A stretch of DNA of 64,000 nt from Terriglobia bacterium (GTDB lineage Bacteria; Acidobacteriota; Terriglobia; Bryobacterales; Bryobacteraceae), in contig JAIQFK010000034.1 in assembly GCA_020073305.1 (NCBI GenBank), positions 1-64,000 of the forward strand. Direction: 5' to 3'. Both the position numbers and the translations under genes were made by a program. This document shows positions 8,999 through 17,463 of the stretch, piece by piece (positions within the stretch are counted from its first letter, which is position 1; every line of letters begins with the position of its first letter). Under the pieces are notes generated by a model, which made no database searches, had not been told where the DNA came from, and saw only the letters and a program-made list of their open reading frames with translations.

Positions 8999-10612
8999 CT
9001 ATTGAAAATAGCCGCGTGCCAGCTCAGGCTTCAGGTCAAGGGCCTTTTGCCAGTTCGACTTAGCCTCTTCTTTCTGACCTAACGCTTCGAGCGCGATGCC
9101 CAGGTTCAGGAGAGCTTCGGCAAAATCAGGAGTGGCGGTGATGGCCTCGCGGTAGAGATGGGCGGCCTGTTCCTGCTGGCCGGATTTCTGGTGCAGGAGC
9201 CCCGCGTTGTAGAGGACTTCAGGGGACCGCTCTCCAGCCTCGATCAGCTTGGAGTGCAGATCCAAGGCTTCTTCGAAGCGGCCGCGCTCGAGCGCCATCG
9301 CTGCCAGGGCGCGGAGGGCTTCGGTGGATTGCGGGCGGGCCGCCAGGCAGCGCTGGAACGCATCCTGTGCCGCCTCCACCTCGCCCAGCTTCCAGTTCGC
9401 GATGCCGGCATTGAGCAGCGCTTCGGCCCAGTCCTTTCGCTTCCAAAGACACGCATCGAAGGCTTCGGCGGCCCCGCGAAAATCCCCGAGTTCCAGGCGC
9501 AGGCAGCCCAGGCGGAAGCGCGAGTCCTCCGCATGAGGAGCATCGGGGGATTGTTCGAGCATGCGCTCGTAGAGTTTTTCCGCTTCGCTAAAGTTGCGGT
9601 CTTGTTCGAGCACGAGGGCGAGGTTCCAGAGCGCGGTCGAGGAGTGAGGGTCGAGTTCCAGGGCGCGCCGGTAGCACTCTTTGGCTTTTTCCCACTCGCC
9701 GCTCTCCTGACAGGCGACGCCCAGGTTGATCTGCAGTTCGGCATCGTTGGGGCGCAGGCGCAACGCTTCGGCGTAAGCCTTGGCGGCGTCCGGGCGGCCC
9801 GCTTTCTCAAGGGCAACCCCCAGATTGAACCACGCCTCAAAGGCATCCGGTGCGATCTTGACCAGGGCAGCGCAATGCGCGGCGGCGCGGGCATAGTCCT
9901 GGGTGGCAAATGCCGCCGCGGCAAGGCCTTCGTGGCCGGCGCGCGAATCAGGCCGGATTTTCAACAACTGCTCGGCGCCCACTCCTACGGCGGTGTAATC
10001 TTTCAGCTCCAGGTGCACCGCAATGGAATTAGCCAGCGCCTCTTCCGAGTGCGGGTTTTGCTCGAGAATCCGGCGATACAGCTCGGCTGCTTCGGAGAAT
10101 TTCTTCAGAAGCTGCAAAGCCACGGCTTTTCCGAAAAGCACCGGCTCGAGTTTCGCGGGATCGAGATGCGCGCCCAGACGAAGACAGCGCTCGTAGGCTT
10201 CGAGCGCGGGCCTCGGCGCACCCTGACGCAACCGGCTTAGCCCCAGACCGAGATGCGCCTCAAAACGATTGGGGTCGAGGGCCAGCGTTTTTTCAAACAT
10301 GGCCGCCGCGTCATCCCACCCACCCATCGCCTGGAGCGACGCCGCCAGGTTAAACCAGCCCGCCGCGTTATCGGCGGCGAGTTCAACCAGTTTTCGATAG
10401 GCCGCCGCGGCTTCTTCAAACTGCTTGTGCTCGTAACGCAGATAACCGGCAGCAGCGTACACTTCCGACTGCTGTTCGCCGGCTTCGAGCGCGCGCTCAA
10501 TCTGCGCCAGGGCCTCTTCGGCCTTGCCGTCCAGATGCAGCGCCACGGCCTGCCCAAATAGCTGGCCGGGAGCCGCAGGCGCGGCAGTCTGTGCTTTTGG
10601 TTTCACCTTCAC
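8999..10612 (-). CDS. TPR-repeat protein, cytoplasmic
   Basis: 537 aa, made almost entirely of tetratricopeptide repeats (about 14 units with the W-LG-Y-A-F-A-P pattern; e.g. AWFNLGVALEKAGRPDAAKAYAEALRLRPN). There is no signal peptide; the N-terminus is a short Ala/Pro-rich lead. The start is a GTG with GGAGG nine bases upstream. TPR solenoids act as protein-interaction scaffolds. The gene begins 65 bases after the stop of the upstream zinc-finger/LamG-like gene and is probably co-transcribed with it, suggesting the two products work together. A specific partner cannot be named. Confidence 0.85.
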   Translation of the reverse strand: MKVKPKAQTAAPAAPGQLFGQAVALHLDGKAEEALAQIERALEAGEQQSEVYAAAGYLRYEHKQFEEAAAAYRKLVELAADNAAGWFNLAASLQAMGGWDDAAAMFEKTLALDPNRFEAHLGLGLSRLRQGAPRPALEAYERCLRLGAHLDPAKLEPVLFGKAVALQLLKKFSEAAELYRRILEQNPHSEEALANSIAVHLELKDYTAVGVGAEQLLKIRPDSRAGHEGLAAAAFATQDYARAAAHCAALVKIAPDAFEAWFNLGVALEKAGRPDAAKAYAEALRLRPNDAELQINLGVACQESGEWEKAKECYRRALELDPHSSTALWNLALVLEQDRNFSEAEKLYERMLEQSPDAPHAEDSRFRLGCLRLELGDFRGAAEAFDACLWKRKDWAEALLNAGIANWKLGEVEAAQDAFQRCLAARPQSTEALRALAAMALERGRFEEALDLHSKLIEAGERSPEVLYNAGLLHQKSGQQEQAAHLYREAITATPDFAEALLNLGIALEALGQKEEAKSNWQKALDLKPELARGYFQ

Positions 10613-10677
10613 CCGCGGAAAGCCTCCAAGAAACTATCGACAGTTTGGGCCGGGAAGATCAGGGCCGCCGCGTCGCT

Positions 10678-12597
10678 CTATCGGTCGTGCACCGAGGCCA
10701 GGTAAGAGTAGAGGCGGCCCAAAGCGTCATCATTGTGCACCACTTCGATCCACCGGATGTAGGCCGACTCCCCCGCATCCGCAAAGAATCCCACGCCGCC
10801 GCTCGGCAGGGCGGCATCGCTCCAGGTATCCATGATTTGTCCGTCCAAATACGTCGTGAATTGGGCGCCCCGAATCTCCTGGCGCACGTGCAGCATAGTC
10901 TTGATGGACGGAGTGACCGGCAGCGGCAACTGCATTTTGAGCCTTTCACGTCCACCGATCACCGCATAGCGCACGATGAAGAATGCCGGCGCCGGCCCCT
11001 GCTTCGATTGGATCAGTTTGGTGGCGTAGTAGTTGTGGGCATCGGAGGCGCGAAAGACCCACCCGACCGCCTTGCGCTCGATTTGGGCGGAGAACTCGAG
11101 CCGGTAATCGCTCAGCCGCAGCGATTGGGAGAGCATGGCCAGCCGGCCCGGACGTGCGAATCCGATCGCGTCGTATGACCAGCTCTTGGCCCAGTCCGGC
11201 TCTCCCGTCCACTGGCTGAGCCCGGCGCGGAAATCATCTTGAATCTCGACGGCGGCGCGCTGATGGATGCGCGACCACATCTCGTCTTGCGCGTTTCGTG
11301 CGGCCGCGGAATGGTCCAAGCGGCGGATGCCGGCCCACAGAAGCACCGCCAGCGATAGGGCAACGGCCAGCCGCCGGCTCCAGTCTGGCATGGCGTGGAT
11401 CAGGCGGAGCATCCGCAGGGCCAGGGGAGCCGCCAACACCGGTTCAACGCCGCGTACAGAAACACCGGGGTCGAATTCCTCGCGGGCAGGTACCTCAACA
11501 AACGGCCGAATCGCATCCACGCGGGCGTGTGGTCCGAGGCGAACCTGGCACCTCCACACGATGGGCCGAAGGGTGGCGTTCATGGACGTTTTCGGCGGGA
11601 TGGCACGAGGTGGCTGAACCGCGGCCGGCGCCGCGCAAGCCAGCGAGGGACGACCCGGCGTGAAGGCGGCAGGCATCCATGCCGGGTTCTCCACGGTCCT
11701 CGAACGGCCCGTGGTTGGCACGCTCGCGTTAGAAGCGGGTTTCGACGGTGGCAAAGTGAGCGCGATCGCTTCCGAGCAGGACAATCCGCGGGCCCGCAGC
11801 CGGATCGCAGTGCGCGGCTCGATCGGCTGAGTTGCGGCGCCGCTCCGCGCCGCGCCGTTCCGTCTCGCTTGGTTGCGCCCGATGGAAGCAGCCGCCGGGC
11901 GGCTCCGTTCGACGCCGGGCCGGGCAGGCGGCGCCAGCCCAAGAACCGGCGCGCACGGCGAGAGTGCAACTTCGCACACGGAAGGCTTGATCGTGGCGCA
12001 CAGGACAGCAGCAACCCTGGTCTCGCGGGCTTCGCCGTGAGCCCATTTCGGCTTGAGTGAAACAAATCCCGCAGCAGGCCGCTCTTCAGGAGCGTGGCGC
12101 AGAGGCTCGACCCACACCGGGCGTAGGGACGAGTCTTGGATGCGCGGGCGCTCCCCGGCGAACGGAATCGCGCTGTGATCGGCCACACGAGCTTGCGCCG
12201 AGGGTGAATCCGCTGCCGCGGACAGCGCAGCGAAGCCGGAAACGCACGGAACCGGCGAATGAAGATCCACACCAGCGGGCAGAACCCGGTCCGGGCCGAA
12301 GGCCACCGGGTGGGCGTTTCGCTCGGGCACGGATGCCACGGCTGAGGGGGGCACACGCTCCGGGACGAATTCAGCGGCAACCAGTAACGGCTGGGGTTCG
12401 GATTCGCGCGATGGCGCGGGACGAGTTTCGGCAGGCGGCTCTGCGGGCTTGGGCCGGTGCTTGTTCTGAAGCAGGAAGTCGAGCGCGAGATCCTCCTCCT
12501 TCTTGAGATACGCTTTGCGGTGAGCGGCCGAGCAGAACTCGTCGCCCTGCAGCTTGCGAAGCACCGAGATTTTTTTGCCGCAGTAAGCGCACTCCAT
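10678..12597 (-). CDS. Zinc-finger / low-complexity / single-TM / LamG-like domain protein
   Basis: 639 aa in four parts: an N-terminal treble-clef-like zinc site (C3, C6, C22, H26); a Pro/Ala/Arg-rich disordered stretch (about 50-390); one transmembrane helix (LAVALSLAVLLWAGI, about 410-425); and a C-terminal concanavalin-like/LamG-like sandwich (about 445-630, DDFRAGLSQWTGEPDWAKSW ... ATKLIQS ... VGFFADAGE). The topology predicts a cytoplasmic zinc finger and an extracytoplasmic ligand-binding lectin-like domain, so a sensor or anchoring role is plausible, but no such family is known to me. Upstream of the TPR gene in the same orientation. Confidence 0.75.
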   Translation of the reverse strand: MECAYCGKKISVLRKLQGDEFCSAAHRKAYLKKEEDLALDFLLQNKHRPKPAEPPAETRPAPSRESEPQPLLVAAEFVPERVPPSAVASVPERNAHPVAFGPDRVLPAGVDLHSPVPCVSGFAALSAAADSPSAQARVADHSAIPFAGERPRIQDSSLRPVWVEPLRHAPEERPAAGFVSLKPKWAHGEARETRVAAVLCATIKPSVCEVALSPCAPVLGLAPPARPGVERSRPAAASIGRNQARRNGAARSGAATQPIEPRTAIRLRARGLSCSEAIALTLPPSKPASNASVPTTGRSRTVENPAWMPAAFTPGRPSLACAAPAAVQPPRAIPPKTSMNATLRPIVWRCQVRLGPHARVDAIRPFVEVPAREEFDPGVSVRGVEPVLAAPLALRMLRLIHAMPDWSRRLAVALSLAVLLWAGIRRLDHSAAARNAQDEMWSRIHQRAAVEIQDDFRAGLSQWTGEPDWAKSWSYDAIGFARPGRLAMLSQSLRLSDYRLEFSAQIERKAVGWVFRASDAHNYYATKLIQSKQGPAPAFFIVRYAVIGGRERLKMQLPLPVTPSIKTMLHVRQEIRGAQFTTYLDGQIMDTWSDAALPSGGVGFFADAGESAYIRWIEVVHNDDALGRLYSYLASVHDR

Positions 12598-12660
12598 TCG
12601 CCTGTTCCATCGGCTGAATCCCGGAGACGAAGCAGCCGTGGAACCCCTTAGCTGGGGGGC

Positions 12661-12681
12661 CAGGTGCTAGGTGTCAGGTGC
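12661..12681. repeat. Short tandem repeat, three 7-bp units of YAGGTGY
   Basis: CAGGTGC, TAGGTGT and CAGGTGC follow each other without spacers in the short gap between the quinoprotein gene (ends 12689) and the zinc-finger protein gene (starts 12597). No function is evident. Confidence 0.5.
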
Positions 12682-12688
12682 CAGCTTA

Positions 12689-14581
12689 CTAGTGCGTCTT
12701 GACAGCCGTCGCTGGGATCTGCGGCAGCGCGAAGGCCACGTACGCGCCGCGGATCTTCGCCTGCGTCGCCGGAGCCATTCCCGCTTGGGCGGCTGCGCAG
12801 AAGACAACGTACTCCCGGCCGCCGGCTTCGTAAACCGCGGGCATGCCCTCGAGCGCCGCATCCAGTTCGTGTTCCCACAGCACCCGCCCCGTCTCAGCGT
12901 CCAGCGCGCGGACCTTGCGGTCGCGCGTGCCTGTGAAGATCAATCCTCCGGCGGTCACCACCGGACCCACTTTCGGAAAATGCGCTCCCGTGTTCTTGAT
13001 GCCTTTGGCGGCCAGGTCCGGGACTTCTCCCAGAGGAATTTTCCACTTGATCGTCCCCTGGTTCAGGTCATACGCGGTTAAGGACGTCCACGGTGGAGCG
13101 ATCGGCGAAAGCCCGTCACTTGCGATCATGAAGCCAAATCCGCTGTAGTAGTGCTCGCCAACCGGCGAAGCGAGCTTCTTATCCGCTTCCGGGTCTTGGG
13201 CGAGTTTTAGCATCGACGGAAGATCCTTCGACACGACGAATAACGTGCCGCTTTCCGGATCCACCGCGGCTCCTCCCCAGTTGGCTCCGCCGTTGTTGCC
13301 GGGCATCTCGACGGTGTTGCGCCGACCCGGCGGGGTGAACATTCCCTCATTCCGCGCGCTCAGAATCTCATCGCGGAACCGCGCACGGTCCTCCGGACTC
13401 AGAAAAGGACTGAGATCTTCAACCGTGAACTTCTGTCGCGCAAAAGGCGGCGGCTTCACCGGAAACGGCTGCGTCGGCCAGGTCACTTCTCCCGGCATGT
13501 CGGACCGCGGCACGGGCCGCTCCTCGATGGGCCACAGCGAAACGCCCGTTACGCGATCGAACACCCAGACAAACCCCTGCTTGGTCACCTGGGCGACGAC
13601 GTCAACCGGCTTTCCTTCATGCCGTACGGTGAGCAGTTTCGGAGCCGTGCCGTTGTCGTAATCCCAAATGTCGTGATGAACCATTTGAAAATGCCAGAGG
13701 CGCTTGCCGGTTCTGGCGTCCAGAGCCAGCAGACAGTCGCTGAAGAGATTTGCTCCGCTGCGGTCCACGCCGTAGAAGTTATACTTCGCGCTCGCCGTGG
13801 GCACGTAAACGATACCGCGGCTCTGGTCAAGCGAAAGCTCACTCCAGGCATTGGCCCCGCCGACTCGCGTCCATGCGTCCTTCGGCCATGTGTCGTACCC
13901 GAATTCGCCCGGACGCGGGATGGTGTGAAAGGCCCACACCAGCTTCCCCGTGCGTACGTTGAACGCGCGTATATCGCCGGGCGCGGAGCCGTACCCTTGA
14001 TTCGTAGCTGACCCAAGGATCAGTAGATCTTCGAACACTCGCCCGGGTGTTGTGGATTGCACCAGGCTGATCTTCCGGGGATCACGATCCAGTCCTTCCT
14101 TCAGATCGACACGGCCCTGGTTGCCAAACGACAGAATCGGGCGTCCCGTCCGCGCGTCAACCGCTCGCAGGAAGTGGTTGCTCGCAAACAGCAGCCGCCG
14201 TTCCGACCGGTCCTTGCTCTCCCAATAGTTAATCCCGCGGTCCGTGATGATGTTCGTGCCGGGCTCGGCCGCGTGTGCCCAGATCTCTTTGCCCGTCACC
14301 GCATCGAGCGCGATGATCGAGTCGTTCCTGGCCAGGACGTACATGACACGATCGACCACAATGGGATTGAAGAAGTACTTATTGCCGTCGTTGGTCGGAT
14401 AAGACCAGGCGACTTCGAGCTGGCTCACGTTCGAGCGGTTGATCTGCGCCAGGGCGGAGTATTGCGCGGCATCGGCTGCGCCTCCGTAGTCGCTCCATGT
14501 TTTGTGGTTTTGCGCCGCGAGCGGCAGCGCTGCCAAAAGCACACAGCACGCAGCCTGCGTCCACCCAGTTGGCCGGATCAA
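12689..14581 (-). CDS. Exported PQQ-dependent dehydrogenase-like quinoprotein
   Basis: 630 aa with a signal peptide (CCVLLAALPLAAQ) and an eight-bladed quinoprotein propeller: repeated blade motifs such as ALDAVTGKEIWAH, VDARTGRPILSFG, NVRTGKLVWAFH, ALDARTGKRLWHF and ALDAETGRVLWEH. The block WHFQMVHHDIWDYD and the overall blade order match membrane-type glucose dehydrogenase-like and other PQQ enzymes that oxidise sugars or alcohols in the periplasm. There is no N-terminal five-TM domain and no cytochrome domain, so electrons must go to a separate acceptor. The start is a TTG (14579-14581); an ATG just upstream is in another frame. No PQQ biosynthesis genes are in the window. Confidence 0.88.
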   Translation of the reverse strand: MIRPTGWTQAACCVLLAALPLAAQNHKTWSDYGGAADAAQYSALAQINRSNVSQLEVAWSYPTNDGNKYFFNPIVVDRVMYVLARNDSIIALDAVTGKEIWAHAAEPGTNIITDRGINYWESKDRSERRLLFASNHFLRAVDARTGRPILSFGNQGRVDLKEGLDRDPRKISLVQSTTPGRVFEDLLILGSATNQGYGSAPGDIRAFNVRTGKLVWAFHTIPRPGEFGYDTWPKDAWTRVGGANAWSELSLDQSRGIVYVPTASAKYNFYGVDRSGANLFSDCLLALDARTGKRLWHFQMVHHDIWDYDNGTAPKLLTVRHEGKPVDVVAQVTKQGFVWVFDRVTGVSLWPIEERPVPRSDMPGEVTWPTQPFPVKPPPFARQKFTVEDLSPFLSPEDRARFRDEILSARNEGMFTPPGRRNTVEMPGNNGGANWGGAAVDPESGTLFVVSKDLPSMLKLAQDPEADKKLASPVGEHYYSGFGFMIASDGLSPIAPPWTSLTAYDLNQGTIKWKIPLGEVPDLAAKGIKNTGAHFPKVGPVVTAGGLIFTGTRDRKVRALDAETGRVLWEHELDAALEGMPAVYEAGGREYVVFCAAAQAGMAPATQAKIRGAYVAFALPQIPATAVKTH

Positions 14582-14627
14582 GCGGACTGCGGCTCCCCGC
14601 GTCCATCCCGGCCCGGCTGTTGAGAAT

Positions 14628-14702
14628 TGGAGCGGGAGACGGGAATCGAACCCGCAACCAACAGCTTGGAAGGCTGTGACTCTACCATTGAGTTACTCCC
14701 GC
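14628..14702 (-). tRNA. tRNA-Gly (TCC anticodon), CCA encoded
   Basis: Minus strand: acceptor GCGGGAG pairs with CTCCCGC; D-arm ACTC/GAGT; anticodon stem ACAGC/GCTGT around loop CTTCCAA (anticodon TCC); T-arm GCGGG/CCCGT around TTCGATT; discriminator T at 14631, followed by an encoded CCA (14630-14628). All stems pair. It reads GGA codons (and GGG by wobble). It stands alone, not in a cluster. Confidence 0.97.
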
Positions 14703-14809
14703 CTTTTTGAGTGCCAACGGCTCACGATTTCTGGCCGAGCTTAGCCTCCAAGTTTACCACCCCTCGCCAAGTTTTCAGGGCGACGCGAAGAGTAGCGGCG
14801 GTTGATCTC

Positions 14810-15031
14810 CTACTCTGATTCCTCTGCCGGATGGGAAGGCGAATAACTGTCTTCGACCGGCTCATCGCTGGACTCTGCCTGCTCCGGGGAAGTCACGAAC
14901 TCGTCTTGTTTCAGGCCCTGGTCTTCTTTAGAGAGCCGTTTTCGCGGGCGCTTCTCTCGATTCGAATCAGTGGGCGCTTGCCCGCGGTTCGGGTCGGAGG
15001 GAAAAATAGAGCCCAAACGAAAATCGTCCAT
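14810..15031 (-). CDS. Hypothetical small acidic/charged protein
   Basis: From the ATG at 15031 the frame gives 73 residues of highly polar, low-complexity sequence (REKRPRKRLSKEDQ ... ESSDEPVEDSYSPS) without hydrophobic segments; probably intrinsically disordered and cytoplasmic. A TTG two codons upstream is an alternative start. No family is recognised and no strong Shine-Dalgarno sequence is visible. Coding status is supported only by an open frame in a gap flanked by a tRNA and a divergent gene. Confidence 0.4.
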   Translation of the reverse strand: MDDFRLGSIFPSDPNRGQAPTDSNREKRPRKRLSKEDQGLKQDEFVTSPEQAESSDEPVEDSYSPSHPAEESE

Positions 15032-15116
15032 GCCCAACCCATTTAATACACCAGCAGAAACCCGGAGTCAAAGCCTTTAGGCGTCCTTTCAAGCGCGTCA
15101 GTGCGAAAATGATGAT

Positions 15117-16208
15117 ATGCGAGTCCGTCTTGCGTTGGCCGCGCTAGTCGTCTGCGCCTGTGCCTGGGCGCAACAAACCATGACCGTCGACCAGTTGCTT
15201 TCCTTCATCCGGTCTTCGGTGAAGATGAAGATGCCCGACAAAGACGTCGCCGGCTACCTGGCCAAGGTCAAACTCTCCGAACGTCTGGAGGAGCGAACCG
15301 TGGAGGATTTGCAGGGCGAGGGCGCGGGCCCGAAAACCGTGGGCGCGCTCGACGCACTGGCCACGGCCTCCGCGTCACTGCCCAAGCCGCAACCCAAGGC
15401 GCCCAAGCCCGTTTATATGCCGCCACCACCGCCTCCTCCCGAAGAACAGCAGGCGATTATCAGCGAAATCCGCGCGTACGCTATGGACTACTCGAAGAAG
15501 CTGCCGGATTTTATTTGCACGCAGGTGACGCGAAAGTACCTGGGCCAAACGGGTCAGGACGGTTTCCACCCGCAGGGCACTGTCATGGAGAACCTGACCT
15601 ATTTCGATCAGCAGGAGCACTACAAGGTAACGATGGTGAACGATCACTCCGTCGACCTGTCCCACGACGCCGTGGGTGGGGCGAGTTCGGCGGGAGATTT
15701 TGGCACCATGCTCAAGGTGACCCTCTGGCCTAAAGCCGACGCGATCATCGAGTTCGATCACTGGGCCACGCTGCGCGGCAATCCATGCTACGTATTCTCT
15801 TATCGTATTTCGAGCGGAAACTCGGACTACAGCATTTTGTTTGGGCGCTCGGACCGCATCGTCGTGGGCTACCGCGGCCTGATCTATGTCGACAAGAAGA
15901 CCCATTCGATCCTGCGCCTCACGCTCGAAGCCACCGACATTCCGCGGTCGTTCCCGGTGCAGGAGGCAGGCGAAATCCTGGATTACGGTTATCAGAACCT
16001 CAGCGGCAGTGAATTCCTGCTGCCTCTCAAGGCGCAGGTGTTCATGCGTCACGACCGGGAACGCAACCGGAACGACATCGAATTCCGTCTGTATCGAAAG
16101 TACTCGGCCGATGCCTCTATCAAGTTTGAGACGGATGTGCCCGAGCCGCTGCCAGACGATCAGACCAAGGAGCAGCCAACCCAGCCGCAAGGGCGAAGTC
16201 CCAAATAG
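15117..16208 (+). CDS. Secreted hypothetical protein with polyproline linker
   Basis: 363 aa with a clear signal peptide (RLALAALVVCACAWA). Residues about 20-85 form a small helical segment; PPPPPPP (about 101-107) links it to a C-terminal domain of beta-rich sequence (SEIRAYAMDYSKKLPDFICTQVTRKYL ... YRGLIYVDKKTHSILRLTLEATDIP). The phrases IYVDKKTHSILRL and YQNLSGSEFLLPLKA recall the LolA/outer-membrane-lipoprotein-sorting-like sheet proteins that are abundant in Acidobacteria, but the assignment is tentative. It converges on the VWA gene with a 21-base gap. Probably periplasmic. Confidence 0.7.
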   Translation: MRVRLALAALVVCACAWAQQTMTVDQLLSFIRSSVKMKMPDKDVAGYLAKVKLSERLEERTVEDLQGEGAGPKTVGALDALATASASLPKPQPKAPKPVYMPPPPPPPEEQQAIISEIRAYAMDYSKKLPDFICTQVTRKYLGQTGQDGFHPQGTVMENLTYFDQQEHYKVTMVNDHSVDLSHDAVGGASSAGDFGTMLKVTLWPKADAIIEFDHWATLRGNPCYVFSYRISSGNSDYSILFGRSDRIVVGYRGLIYVDKKTHSILRLTLEATDIPRSFPVQEAGEILDYGYQNLSGSEFLLPLKAQVFMRHDRERNRNDIEFRLYRKYSADASIKFETDVPEPLPDDQTKEQPTQPQGRSPK

Positions 16209-16229
16209 GGCGCTAGCAATTGGCGGACC

Positions 16230-17228
16230 TCAACGCCGGGCCCAGTATTTGCTCCGCGCCTGCACGGCGAGTCCCTTCTTATCGACCGCCACCTGGATCT
16301 TGCGAAACTCCGAGATCCGCACCGGCACATCCGAAACGTAGCCCAAGCTGTATTGCGTGCGCAGTTCTTCTTCGAGTTCAGCGAAGATCTGCTCGATGCT
16401 TTGCTTCTTGGAGACCTCGAAGTAGCTGCCGCCAGTTTCCCGGGACAAGCGCTGGAGAACTCCCCGGCCGTTGGGACCTCCAATCCCTCTCAGCAGCGGG
16501 CCGCCGTAAAAGGTCGCGTCGGAAAACTCGATCGAGTAGATCAGCGTGTCGGCGAGTTGTGCCGCCTCAATGGCCTCCGCCAGGGTGGCATCACTTCCGG
16601 TATCCACGCCATCGGTGAGGACAATGAGCGCCTTGCGGCCCGACTGGGCCTTCATCACGTCTTTTGCAGCCTTGATGATCGCGTCGTACAGGAGCGTGCC
16701 GCCGCCGTATTGATTTTGCAGGTCCTGGCGGCTCGGGGTATCCACCAAGCCGAGCGCGTCGTTCAGATCCTTGTGAGAGGACGTGAGCGCTTGCCGCATC
16801 ATGATTGCCATATCGAATTGCACCAGGAAGACGTGGTCTTTGCTTTCGCGCAGGACCTGGTCGAGAAAACGAAAGCTCGCCCCGCGCTCGGAGTCGAGCA
16901 CGCGCTGCTGGCTCATGCTGGTATCCACCAGCAGTCCGAGAGTCAGCGGGAGATCGGACTCCCGGGAGAAGTAACGGATGGTTTGCGCGCGTCCATTTTC
17001 CAAAACCGAGAAGTCCGCCTGGACCAGGTCGCGGATGATGGCGCCGTGCTTATCTCGCACGGTGGCGAGCACATTCACCACCTTGACGTCGGTAGAGAAA
17101 GTAACCTCGTCCTGCTGGGCGCGCGCCCGAGGCATAACGCAAAAAATAGATGCCGCCAGGAGCAGCGCACGGCGCCGCGAGCAGCCGCTGCCGGCGGAAT
17201 CGTGGCGTGTCGGAAAACAGTCTCGCAT
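16230..17228 (-). CDS. Exported VWFA-related (von Willebrand A) protein, acidobacterial type
   Basis: 332 aa: N-terminal twin-basic leader and hydrophobic signal (RRRALLLAASIFCVMPRARA), then VTFSTDVKVVNVLATVRDKHG and an F-x-V-x-ENG block that define the acidobacterial VWFA-related family. The MIDAS metal site is intact: DTSMS (about residue 97) and the later LTDGVDTGSD. VWA domains bind protein ligands through a divalent metal. AGGAG lies about 12 bases before the ATG. Partner and role unknown; it is not adjacent to a MoxR-type ATPase. Confidence 0.9.
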   Translation of the reverse strand: MRDCFPTRHDSAGSGCSRRRALLLAASIFCVMPRARAQQDEVTFSTDVKVVNVLATVRDKHGAIIRDLVQADFSVLENGRAQTIRYFSRESDLPLTLGLLVDTSMSQQRVLDSERGASFRFLDQVLRESKDHVFLVQFDMAIMMRQALTSSHKDLNDALGLVDTPSRQDLQNQYGGGTLLYDAIIKAAKDVMKAQSGRKALIVLTDGVDTGSDATLAEAIEAAQLADTLIYSIEFSDATFYGGPLLRGIGGPNGRGVLQRLSRETGGSYFEVSKKQSIEQIFAELEEELRTQYSLGYVSDVPVRISEFRKIQVAVDKKGLAVQARSKYWARR

Positions 17229-17463
17229 CTGGTCCGGAAAGGACTCCTACAAGTGTCGCCCAAATTCTACCCAGGGGTCTAAGAACCATTCTTACGATTT
17301 GCCGCGTAGGTGAGAACCCCCTTTTACTGGGTCCTGGCAAGGTTCCAGCGAACTCCGCAGGGGGCCTTTCCCTATCGCTTTCAACGAGATCGAAGACTCG
17401 GAGAAGAGGAGCTGAAACTGGTCCTTGAATTGCACAGCTCGCTGCAAGGAAACCCTTGTGTGG

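Noticed and set aside
9158-10240. A 360-codon plus-strand open frame opposite the TPR gene
   Set aside because: Periodic Gly/Phe-rich sequence mirrors the TPR repeats of the real gene.
12661-12681. Considered as a CRISPR-like or VNTR array
   Set aside because: Only three 7-bp units without spacers; too short.
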